This document shows, piece by piece, positions 9,182 through 15,987 of a stretch of 64,000 bases of DNA. Position 1 is the stretch's first letter. The number at the start of each line of letters is the position of its first letter. The translations under genes and the position numbers were made by a program. A model generated the notes under the pieces. That model was given only the letters and a program-made list of their open reading frames with translations, was not told the DNA's origin and did not search any database. Source of the stretch: Sphingomonas rubra (GTDB lineage: Bacteria; Pseudomonadota; Alphaproteobacteria; Sphingomonadales; Sphingomonadaceae). The DNA lies in assembly GCF_900115745.1 (NCBI RefSeq), contig NZ_FOXP01000009.1, positions 1-64,000 of the forward strand, read 5' to 3'.

Positions 9182-9415
9182 CTAGCTGACCGCTTTGCTG
9201 CTACCTCGATGGCCGACCCGCACAAAAAGGGCCGGCGCGTAGGGCCGGCCCGAAGTTTGTAAGAGAGGATGCCTGAAAGGCATCGCCATGGTGCAATGCA
9301 GCGCGGTCGTAAGCAAGACGAATACGTAGACATAGCCGGATTGAACGGCGGCTAAGATCAGAAACCCGAGAACGGCCGCTCCGTTCTCCACCATTGCTCG
9401 CCGTCTGCTCGTCAT
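9182..9415 (-). CDS. Possible small membrane protein, 77 aa
   Basis: The frame has one strong hydrophobic segment of about 25 residues near its start (from ENGAAVLGFLIL on), then a tail that looks non-coding because it reads straight through the hairpin at 9229-9251. Either the gene is real and the terminator is weak, or the true product is shorter and this frame is chance. It lies just downstream of, and on the same strand as, the winged-helix gene at 9437-9835. Confidence 0.3.
   Translation of the reverse strand: MTSRRRAMVENGAAVLGFLILAAVQSGYVYVFVLLTTALHCTMAMPFRHPLLQTSGRPYAPALFVRVGHRGSSKAVS
9224..9251 (-). terminator. Rho-independent terminator (minus strand)
   Basis: An 8-bp GC stem (9229-9236 with 9244-9251, GGGCCGGC and its complement) with a 7-base loop is followed on the minus strand by five U residues (9224-9228). 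This is the standard form and would stop transcription coming from the winged-helix regulator at 9437-9835. Confidence 0.7.
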
Positions 9416-9436
9416 CCGAAACGAGCAGCCGGGCGC

Positions 9437-9835
9437 CTAGACCGACTTACCGTCCGCTGCCTTTCGCCCGCTATGCACGACGGTGAACTCCTCACCGAGC
9501 TCCTGCATTTGGGCGAGGAACAACTCGATTGCATCGAGCGCGCGATGGTTCAGCACCAGCACCGTATCCATCTCGCCGTGTCCGTCGCCTTCGATCAGGT
9601 TCGCGTGGTTGAGGTGTTTGATCCAGCGGCTCATGATCGCAGGGCTGGTGCTGGTCAGTCGCGCCAGGTCATGACCATCGAGGCGCTTGCTGTTGGCGTC
9701 GGCGATGAAGAGGTGGAGCAATGCCTCCCAGGGTTGCTCGGCGAAGAGCGTGGACGGCAGAACCTCCTCACGCTTGCTCCGATAGCGTAGGATCGCCTCG
9801 GCAACCCAGACCTTCTCGTCCCGTGCGCTGCTCAT
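9437..9835 (-). CDS. Winged-helix DNA-binding protein (MarR-like), 132 aa
   Basis: The N-terminal half (VAEAILRYRSKREEVLPSTLF...) and the middle segment LARLTSTSPAIMSRWIKHL fit a winged-helix fold with a recognition helix near residues 62-75. It is followed by a short wing and a C-terminal dimerisation-type helix. Similar short regulators are common in sphingomonad accessory regions. No ligand or target gene can be inferred. It is read towards the terminator at 9224-9251. Confidence 0.65.
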   Translation of the reverse strand: MSSARDEKVWVAEAILRYRSKREEVLPSTLFAEQPWEALLHLFIADANSKRLDGHDLARLTSTSPAIMSRWIKHLNHANLIEGDGHGEMDTVLVLNHRALDAIELFLAQMQELGEEFTVVHSGRKAADGKSV

Positions 9836-9886
9836 ATCGGCTTAAATAACCGCCCGCGCAGGCTGGTTCCACGCTAATTTCCATCA

Positions 9887-10045
9887 CTATGCCGTGTCAG
9901 TGTTCCCGTCGATGCGCTCCTCGACGCAATGGTGAGCCTCTGCCAGCCGCACGGCCAACAGTGTGTCGCCATTTGCCTCGGCCCACAGGATTGCTTCATC
10001 CAGCAGGTCTCTGATCTGAAGTAATGCCGCTGCCGTCTCGGACAT
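9887..10045 (-). CDS. Small acidic helical protein, 52 aa
   Basis: A short gene with a good ribosome binding site (GAGGA seven bases before the ATG at 10045). The product is an amphipathic, acidic helical protein beginning MSETAAALLQIRDLLDEA, of a kind seen often in sphingomonads (recalled similarity, not searched). It lies upstream of and on the same strand as the winged-helix regulator, 51 bp apart, so the two may be co-transcribed. Function unknown. Confidence 0.55.
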   Translation of the reverse strand: MSETAAALLQIRDLLDEAILWAEANGDTLLAVRLAEAHHCVEERIDGNTDTA

Positions 10046-10313
10046 CGATGTTCCTCGTTTATGGTCAGGGTAGCAGCGAATTATGCGCGCCGCGTTAATG
10101 GAAGCTGGCTATCTCAGCATCAGTGCTTGCCTAGCTGGCGTGCGTTTCCAGTATGCCGCTGCACAATCCATTCGACTTGCTGCTGTTCCAGAGCGACAGC
10201 GGTTGCACACGAACAAGGGCGGCGAGTCGCCCACTTAGCCCTGAGTGACCGCTCACCGGGGCTGCGGCCGGTGGGAGCAGCAACGGTGCTGCCTTCCACC
10301 GGAGACCAGCATC

Positions 10314-10853
10314 ATGATCAAGCTCACTGATACGCAAGCTATCCTGCTCTCGACCGCCTCGCAGCGTGAGGATGGAAGCGTGCTGCCGCTGCCTGACACG
10401 ATCAAGGCGGGCGGCGGCACCAGCAAGGCGCTGGCCGCGTTGCGCAAGCGCGGTTTGGTCGAGGAGCGCCAGACCAGCGACCAGGACGCCGTGCACCGCA
10501 TCGATGGTGACCTGCGTTACGCGCTGTACCTCACGCCTGCCGGAGCGCGCGCCATCGGCGTCGAGCCGAGTGGGTCGGTCGCCACGGACATCGACGGTGC
10601 GGCAGCACAGGCTCCGTCGTCGGTCGATGAGCCTAGCGATGCTACAGCGCCGGAGCGGACCAGCAAGGCGACACTGGTGCTCGGCCTGCTGATGCGCACC
10701 GATGGTGCCACACTGTCCGAGCTGATCGAGGCGACCGGCTGGCTGCCGCATACCACGCGCGCCGCCCTCACCGGCTTGCGCAAGAAGGGACACGGCATCG
10801 TGCGCACCAAGCGCCACGGCGAGACATGCTACTACATCGCGGAGCAGGCGTGA
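10314..10853 (+). CDS. DUF3489-domain protein, 179 aa
   Basis: The C-terminal part, from SKATLVLGLLMRTDGATLSELIEATGWLPHT, is a DUF3489 helix-turn-helix-like domain; the N-terminal part looks like a second small winged helix (KALAALRKRGLVEERQ). GGAGA lies 8 bases before the ATG. The stop overlaps the start of the DUF2924 gene (TGATG). DUF3489, DUF2924 and a large serine recombinase occur together as a recurring cassette in Alphaproteobacteria, so this protein probably assists or controls the recombinase (inference). Confidence 0.8.
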   Translation: MIKLTDTQAILLSTASQREDGSVLPLPDTIKAGGGTSKALAALRKRGLVEERQTSDQDAVHRIDGDLRYALYLTPAGARAIGVEPSGSVATDIDGAAAQAPSSVDEPSDATAPERTSKATLVLGLLMRTDGATLSELIEATGWLPHTTRAALTGLRKKGHGIVRTKRHGETCYYIAEQA

Positions 10854-11267
10854 TGGACGTCGCCGGCGAACTAGGCCGCCTGGAGCTGCTGACCTCCGCC
10901 GACCTGCGGCAGCGCTGGCGAACGCTGGTCGGCGGTCCCGCGCCCAAGATCAGCCCCAAGCTGCTCCGCCTCGCGCTCGCCTGGGAGATCCAGGCGAGGG
11001 CAGGGGGGCGGGCACCCGCGCGGCGTCACCCAGGCGCTCGACCAGCTGGCACGCGGGCAGACCCGCACGCAGAATGCGGCTCCTGGCATGCGGCTGGTAC
11101 GCGAGTGGCAGGGACAGGTGCACGTCGTCACCGTCGGTGACGACGGCGTGATCTGCTGGGACGAGCGCGAGTGGCGCTCGCTGTCGGAGGTCGCGCGCGC
11201 GATCACCGGCACGCGCTGGTCGGGTCCGGCGTTCTTCGGCCTCAAGAAGAAGGCGGCCGCCGCATGA
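10853..11267 (+). pseudogene. DUF2924 gene with a one-base frameshift
   Basis: The first frame, from the ATG at 10853, encodes the typical DUF2924 start (LTSADLRQRWRTL, ISPKLLRLALAWEIQ). After the G-run at about 11003-11010 homology continues in another frame: GVTQALDQLARGQ, then MRLVREWQGQ, and the conserved end (ITGTRWSGPAFFGL) before the stop at 11265-11267. One extra G in the run explains it. This is either a real mutation, programmed slippage at the G-run, or a sequencing error. The downstream recombinase start overlaps the stop (ATGA), so translation coupling may depend on this frame. Confidence 0.8.
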
Positions 11268-12922
11268 AACAGGTTCGCTGCGCCATCTACACGCGCAAGT
11301 CGTCGGATGAGGGGCTGGAGCAGAGCTTCAACAGCCTCGACGCGCAGCGCGAGGCGTGCGGCGCGTACATCCTCAGCCAGGCATCGGAGGGTTGGACCGC
11401 GCTGCCCGACATCTACGATGACGGCGGCCTGTCCGGCGGTACGCTGGAGCGGCCCGCGCTCAAGCGCCTGCTCGCCGAGGTGGCGGCGGGCCGCGTCGAC
11501 ATCATCGTCGTCTACAAGGTCGACCGGCTGACCCGCTCGCTGTTCGACTTCGCCAAGCTGGTCGAGACGTTCGATGCGGCGGGCACCAGCTTCGTGTCGG
11601 TGACCCAGTCGTTCAACACGACGACCAGCATGGGCCGACTCACGCTCAACATGCTGCTGTCCTTCGCGCAGTTCGAGCGCGAGGTCACCGCCGAGCGCAT
11701 CCGCGACAAGATCGCCGCCTCGAAGGCGCGCGGCATGTGGATGGGTGGCACCCCACCGCTCGGCTACGCGCCGAACGACCGTACGCTCACCATCGTCGAC
11801 GAGCATGCGACGCTCATCCGACACCTGTTTGCCCGCTATCTCGCACTCGGCAGCGTACGGCTGCTCCAGGAGGAGCTGGCAGGGCAGGGGATCACCGTGC
11901 CGGCGCGAGTCAGCATCGCCGGCAAGCCGCTCGGTGGCGGCTCGTTTACGCGGGGACAGCTCTACGGCATCCTCAAGAACGTGATCTACCGCGGTCAGAT
12001 CGGGCACAAGGACAAGGTCTACCCCGGTCTTCACCCTGCCATCATCGACGAGGAGACGTTCTCGGCCACGCAAGCCATGCTCGCCGACCATCTCCAGGGT
12101 CACCGCGGGCGCGTGAACGCGACCGAGACCAGCCTGCTCGCCGGCAAGATCGTCGATGACAGAGGCGAGCCGTTAATCGCGACGCACGCCTGCAAGGGCA
12201 AGGTGCGACATCGCTACTATGTCAGCCGCGCTCTCCATCACGGCGGCAGCGACACCGGGCTGCGCGTGCCCGCGCGCGAGCTGGAGAGCCTTGTGACCGA
12301 GCGGTTGGCGACGCTGCTCGCTGATCCGCTGCGACTGGCGACTGCGATGTCGCTGACGGTGACGCCACACCTCCTGAACGCCTTGCCCGCACGGTGCACG
12401 ACGCTGTCCGTAGAGCTCGGCGAGAGGCGCCCCTCACTCGTCGCTTCGGTGGTCACGCGGGTAGAAGTCGGCGCGGGCGAGATCGGCGTCACCGTTCATC
12501 TGCCGGCGCTCGCCGCGGCACTAGGCGTCGAGCAGCCGGTCGCCGGGCCCGACACCATCGTGCTGGCATGCGCGGCGCGCTTGACCCGATCGGGGCGGAC
12601 GCTCCGGCTGGTCCACGACAATGGCGTGCTCACCCGCGCGGTGGCGGACAAGTCGCTCGTCCGGCTGGTGGCGCAGGCGCGGCGCTGGTGGCAGGTGCTG
12701 CGCGTCGGCGAGATCGCGGTTGCCGAACTGGCGCGGCGCGAAGGCGTCACCGCCTCCTACGCCACGCGTGTGCTGCGGCTCGCCTTCCTCTCGCCCGCTG
12801 TCACCGAGGCGATCCTCGCCGGTCGCCAGCGCGCCGGGGTGACCGGCGGCAGCCTGACCGTCGAGGGCGCTATCTCGCCTGATTGGAAGGCGCAGGCGAC
12901 AGCGCTTCTCGCCGCCAGCTAG
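11264..12922 (+). CDS. Large serine recombinase
   Basis: A 552-residue serine recombinase. The resolvase core opens CAIYTRKSSDEGLEQSFNSL, with the catalytic Ser at 13 or 14 and the conserved Arg/Asp region (VYKVDRLTRSLFDFAKL). It is followed by the recombinase domain (SMGRLTLNMLLSFAQFEREVTAERI, PPLGY) and a long C-terminal DNA-binding part. This length is normal for enzymes that integrate or excise phages and islands. The ATG overlaps the DUF2924 stop by four bases. It could mobilise part of the accessory region, although its attachment sites are not visible here. Confidence 0.92.
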   Translation: MKQVRCAIYTRKSSDEGLEQSFNSLDAQREACGAYILSQASEGWTALPDIYDDGGLSGGTLERPALKRLLAEVAAGRVDIIVVYKVDRLTRSLFDFAKLVETFDAAGTSFVSVTQSFNTTTSMGRLTLNMLLSFAQFEREVTAERIRDKIAASKARGMWMGGTPPLGYAPNDRTLTIVDEHATLIRHLFARYLALGSVRLLQEELAGQGITVPARVSIAGKPLGGGSFTRGQLYGILKNVIYRGQIGHKDKVYPGLHPAIIDEETFSATQAMLADHLQGHRGRVNATETSLLAGKIVDDRGEPLIATHACKGKVRHRYYVSRALHHGGSDTGLRVPARELESLVTERLATLLADPLRLATAMSLTVTPHLLNALPARCTTLSVELGERRPSLVASVVTRVEVGAGEIGVTVHLPALAAALGVEQPVAGPDTIVLACAARLTRSGRTLRLVHDNGVLTRAVADKSLVRLVAQARRWWQVLRVGEIAVAELARREGVTASYATRVLRLAFLSPAVTEAILAGRQRAGVTGGSLTVEGAISPDWKAQATALLAAS

Positions 12923-13004
12923 TCAGAGGTGCGAATGCAATAGGGCAAGCGGACCGCAGCAGGCTTGGCACCGTTGCGCTGCGCTCGGGGAAGCTCCCAC
13001 GCTC

Positions 13005-13205
13005 CTAGTCCAGCGGAGCATGCCGAGCGACCAGAGCAGCAGTACGTTCCAGCGCGGCCAGGTCTCGGCGCGCCTGGCGCAGCGCGTCGAGCCGGGCAAC
13101 GACCGGCTGGTCTGCTCGCTCGTCGAGCAGCACGGCACTCGCATGCTCCAGCACCATGCCGGCAAGGGTGAGAAGGTAGCGTTGCACGTCATCGGCCTGG
13201 GTCAT
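13005..13205 (-). CDS. Small helical protein, 66 aa
   Basis: An Ala/Leu/Arg-rich, probably all-helical protein starting MTQADDVQRYLLTLAGMVL. Codon choice is normal for the genome and the frame is closed cleanly on both sides. I do not recognise the family. It lies 64 bp downstream of the Xre regulator on the same strand and may be part of the same transcript. Confidence 0.45.
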   Translation of the reverse strand: MTQADDVQRYLLTLAGMVLEHASAVLLDERADQPVVARLDALRQARRDLAALERTAALVARHAPLD

Positions 13206-13269
13206 GGTGACGCATCACGCGCACGGGAGGGCGCCGAAGTCGACCGCCAGCTTTTCCGGCAGCGGCGAT

Positions 13270-13500
13270 CTAGTCGAGCTGCTTGCCCGGATCGCCCAAA
13301 AGGCTGCCTGGTTCCACCCCGAAGGGCGCGGCGAGCCGCTCGACGACGTCAATGGTCGGATTGCGCCGGCCGCGCTCGATGGCACTCACATAGGTGCGGT
13401 GAAGACCGGAGCGGTCGGCATACTCCTCCTGGCTCCAGCCTTGCGCCTCGCGCAGGGCACGTACGTTCCGACCGAGGCGCTCGCGTAAGTCCACGCGCAT
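13270..13500 (-). CDS. Xre-family helix-turn-helix regulator
   Basis: A 76-residue single-domain Cro/CI-type repressor: NVRALREAQGWSQEEYADRSGLHRTYVSAIERGRRNPTIDVV spells the five-helix HTH_3 fold, with the recognition helix near residues 33-42 (motif quoted in two halves, residues 13-32 and 33-52). It is divergent from the nuclease gene at 13613, with a 112-bp gap that holds a 12-bp direct repeat. It most likely represses itself and the nuclease operon, as controller proteins of restriction loci do (inference). Confidence 0.8.
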   Translation of the reverse strand: MRVDLRERLGRNVRALREAQGWSQEEYADRSGLHRTYVSAIERGRRNPTIDVVERLAAPFGVEPGSLLGDPGKQLD

Positions 13501-13535
13501 CTTGAGCGCTGGATGATGCTCATTGATCTACAGCT

Positions 13536-13602
13536 GATGAGTAACAATGGCGTTGACTTGATCCCCGCTTCCAAGCTTTCCCTTGTCTCCGATGAGTAAC
13601 AA
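13536..13602 (+). promoter_or_regulatory. 12-bp direct repeat and a 20-codon leader frame before the nuclease gene
   Basis: GATGAGTAACAA occurs at 13536-13547 and again at 13591-13602. The first copy opens a 20-residue frame (ATG at 13537) whose stop codon lies inside the second copy (TAA at 13597-13599). The second copy also contains an ATG (13592) in frame with the nuclease. The pair could be an operator for the divergent Xre protein or a translated leader. Neither is proven. Confidence 0.4.
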
Positions 13603-13612
13603 GGGAGAGGCC

Positions 13613-14800
13613 ATGGTCCAGATGAGAGATGCCGCCGGTACGCCGGTGATGATCACGCCGGGGGTGGGCGGCACCGCGCTTGCGCGCGTCGTGCTGGGTA
13701 CGGGCGAGTATAACGAGGCCTGGCTGCAGATGCTGGTGCAGAGCCACCCCGAGCTGCTGCCGCTCGGCCGCATCGAGCCTGCCTTCGCCGATGCTGTGCC
13801 GATTGCCTGCGAGGTGCCCTGCGCGCACGGCTTCATCGACAATCTGTTCCTGACACCGCGCGGCGACATCGTCCTCATCGAGGTCAAGCTGTGGAAGAAC
13901 CCGCAGGCCAGGCGCGAGATGGTGGCGCAGCTCCTCGACTATGTCGCAGCACTCATGACCATGGACTATCAAGCCTTCGAGCAGGCGCTCGCCAAGGCCA
14001 GGCCGACCCGGATCACGAGTACGCTGTGGGACCTGTTCAAGGACCATCCCGACGCGGGCAGCGAGGCGGACTTCATCGACGCGGTGTCGGCGAACCTCGC
14101 TCGCGGGCGCCTGCTGGCGCTCGCGGTCGGCGACGGTGTCCGCGCCGAGGCACGCGCGCTCGCCTCCTTGCTCCAGTCGCATGCCGGTGCGCACTTCAGC
14201 CTGGCACTGGTCGAGCTGGGATTGTGGGAGGACAAGGAGGCGGGCCGCTGGCTATGTCTGCCCAGCACACTCCTCCAGACGGTGCTGGTCGAGCGCGGCA
14301 TCGTCAGGGTGGAGCAGGGCGTCGCGAAGGTGCTGCCGGTGCCGACGAGCGCACCGGGCGCCACGCCGCAAACGCTCACCGGCACCATGTTCCTCGAGCA
14401 GCTCGCCGCCGTTGACCCGACGCTGCCGCAGGCACTCGCCGCCTTCGTCGCCCGGCTGGCGCCGCTCGGCGTCGTCGCCGAGCAGAAGGCATCACTCAGC
14501 CTCAAGGCCGATGTCGGCGGCCCCAAGCTCGTCAATCTGAGCAGCATCTCGAAGTCAGGGCAGCTGTGGACCGATTACCTCAGCAACAGCGTGCCGGTCG
14601 CACTGGCGACCCGGTACAATCAGCAGCTCGCCCACCTGATCGGCGGCAAGGTCGCCGCTACGCCGACACCCAGGCTGCTCGCCCAGACAGGTGGCGCGCC
14701 ACTCGTTTCTGCGCTGCTGCCGAAGCATCAGGACGCGTGGGTCGACATCATCGCCGAGCTGCTCGCCGCGGCTCGCACCGCGCAGGACGACGCGGCGTGA
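13613..14800 (+). CDS. PD-(D/E)XK-type nuclease-like protein, 395 aa
   Basis: The N-terminal domain has a restriction-endonuclease-type active site: Asp76 in HGFIDNLFL, then Glu90 and Lys92 in VLIEVKLW, followed by ARREMVAQLLDYVAAL, the helix usual after this motif. The C-terminal 250 residues have no motif I know. GGGAGAGG lies just before the ATG at 13613; in-frame starts at 13583 (TTG) and 13592 (ATG) are alternatives. The stop overlaps the next start (GTGA), so the two genes are translationally coupled. With the divergent Xre gene it looks like a controlled nuclease operon. DNA cleavage is inferred, not shown. Confidence 0.65.
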   Translation: MVQMRDAAGTPVMITPGVGGTALARVVLGTGEYNEAWLQMLVQSHPELLPLGRIEPAFADAVPIACEVPCAHGFIDNLFLTPRGDIVLIEVKLWKNPQARREMVAQLLDYVAALMTMDYQAFEQALAKARPTRITSTLWDLFKDHPDAGSEADFIDAVSANLARGRLLALAVGDGVRAEARALASLLQSHAGAHFSLALVELGLWEDKEAGRWLCLPSTLLQTVLVERGIVRVEQGVAKVLPVPTSAPGATPQTLTGTMFLEQLAAVDPTLPQALAAFVARLAPLGVVAEQKASLSLKADVGGPKLVNLSSISKSGQLWTDYLSNSVPVALATRYNQQLAHLIGGKVAATPTPRLLAQTGGAPLVSALLPKHQDAWVDIIAELLAAARTAQDDAA

Positions 14801-15171
14801 CGAAGACGCCGCGCTTCACTCTCGAGCCAGGCGGCTGGTACGCGATGACGATGTATCCCGGCTACGGCAACGAGCCGTATCGCTCTCCGGTCGAGGTGCA
14901 CGGCCTCGAGGCGCTCGGCGGACGAGCGTTCGACCTTTCCTTCTACAACGTTGGCTATGCTTCGGGCGTACAGATGATGGAGAAGCGTTTTCGCACCATT
15001 CACCGCTATGCTGGCGCACTCGTGGTTCACGAGATGGTCGATGATGACCGCACCATCATCTTCGAGCCGCTGACCGCGGCCTGGGTGTCGGTGTACACGC
15101 CAGGGTTCGCCACCATGATGATCGAGGCGCTGAAGCGCTCGACGACGCTGTCGCAGTACAAGCCCGGTTAG
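14797..15171 (+). CDS. Hypothetical protein coupled to the nuclease, 124 aa
   Basis: The frame starts with GTG overlapping the nuclease stop by four bases. The protein is soluble, mixed alpha/beta, opening MTKTPRFTLEPGGWYAMTMY, and contains an aromatic-rich stretch (AFDLSFYNVGYASGVQMMEK). No known domain is recognised. Its coupling to the nuclease suggests a partner or immunity function (inference). The two long palindromes lie 43-90 bp after its stop. Confidence 0.65.
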   Translation: MTKTPRFTLEPGGWYAMTMYPGYGNEPYRSPVEVHGLEALGGRAFDLSFYNVGYASGVQMMEKRFRTIHRYAGALVVHEMVDDDRTIIFEPLTAAWVSVYTPGFATMMIEALKRSTTLSQYKPG

Positions 15172-15213
15172 CGGCGCCGTTGCGCTGCCACGATCCCAAG
15201 CTTCAGCGGTGGA

Positions 15214-15260
15214 AGTGAAAACGTTTTCACTGGATTGTGCCTTGTGAAAACGTTTTCACT
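15214..15260. promoter_or_regulatory. Two copies of an operator-like palindrome
   Basis: A perfect 18-bp palindrome AGTGAAAACGTTTTCACT at 15214-15231 is followed by a second copy of its 16-bp core GTGAAAACGTTTTCAC at 15244-15259; the centres are 29 bp apart. The form, with a central CG and TGAAA half-sites, is that of LacI/GalR-type operators. It lies between convergent genes (ends at 15171 and 15338), an odd place for a promoter operator. There is no loop, so terminator function is unlikely. Confidence 0.6.
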
Positions 15261-15337
15261 TTCCAGCTTCATCCACACTTCGATAGTGACGCGCCTGTAG
15301 GCGCCAAAGCCAACCTTATCAGGTAATCCGGACACCT

Positions 15338-15901
15338 TCAGCGCGCTTGAAAACTGCCAGGAGCTAGATCTCCGTCACCGTTGCCAGATGGAACGTTTCC
15401 GCTGGGCATCGTGCCCACATCATCTGGTTGGCAGGCAAATTCAGCTTCCAGGACCTGGAACTGAGCCTCAAGCTCAGCCGTCCACACATTTCCGTTCTGT
15501 TCATCGGCCTGCATTGCCTCTTGATGCTTGAGCTCATCGAAGGCGTTGGCCTTTTCGAGCATACGGAAGAGGCGGCTCATGTCAGCCGGGTTGGCATTGA
15601 TGAGGTTGGCGACCATTTTGTGGGCGAGCGCCTGGTACTTCGGCATCTTGATCACCTTGCCCTGGATGGTGACACTCACCGGTTCCATTAGTGCGCGCGC
15701 GGCAGCCTCGCCCATCGAGGTTGGCGGAGGCAGCTTCTTCGGTCGACCTTTTGGGTTGTGGCTGCCGCCAGCAAACTGTCCGCGCTGGTTCCTGGTGGGG
15801 CGGGGAGTCGCTCCCTCCTCTTCAGGTGATGAGCGACGATCGTCGCCGCTTCTGTGGTGGTTGGCGTTGCCGCTATGACCGTTGTGGTGCGTGGTAGACA
15901 C
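15338..15901 (-). CDS. DUF5681-domain protein, 187 aa
   Basis: The segment NQRGQFAGGSHNPKGRPKK is the DUF5681 opening, preceded by a low-complexity His/Ser/Asp-rich N-terminus. The rest is helical and acidic towards the end. The start is GTG at 15901 with a GGGGGA stretch upstream. DUF5681 proteins are often found next to ParB-like methyltransferases or terminase genes on mobile elements, which is the case here: the gene follows the methyltransferase on the same strand, 86 bp apart. Confidence 0.75.
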   Translation of the reverse strand: MSTTHHNGHSGNANHHRSGDDRRSSPEEEGATPRPTRNQRGQFAGGSHNPKGRPKKLPPPTSMGEAAARALMEPVSVTIQGKVIKMPKYQALAHKMVANLINANPADMSRLFRMLEKANAFDELKHQEAMQADEQNGNVWTAELEAQFQVLEAEFACQPDDVGTMPSGNVPSGNGDGDLAPGSFQAR

Positions 15902-15987
15902 GATGATGATCCCCCGGTTGCTGAAGCCGCGCCCCCCCGGCTGGCTTGTTGATGAACTTGTTGGTAGTGTTTGATCGCTACCGCCGC

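Noticed and set aside
8941..9189. GTG-started 82-residue frame and an ATG frame at 8927-9019
   Set aside because: No ribosome site, no recognisable composition, and the two frames exclude each other.
10061..10330. Plus-strand frame of 89 residues before the DUF3489 gene
   Set aside because: Ser/Arg/Cys-rich composition; it overlaps the true start region of DUF3489.
11005..11010. DUF2924 considered as two separate genes
   Set aside because: The two parts match the two halves of one family, joined by a single-base shift in a G-run.
15214..15260. Palindromes considered as ParB parS sites
   Set aside because: The parS core TGTTTCACGTGAAACA differs; only the half-site GTGAAA is shared.
15214..15260. 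Palindromes considered as a CRISPR or iteron array
   Set aside because: Only two copies and no regular unique spacers.
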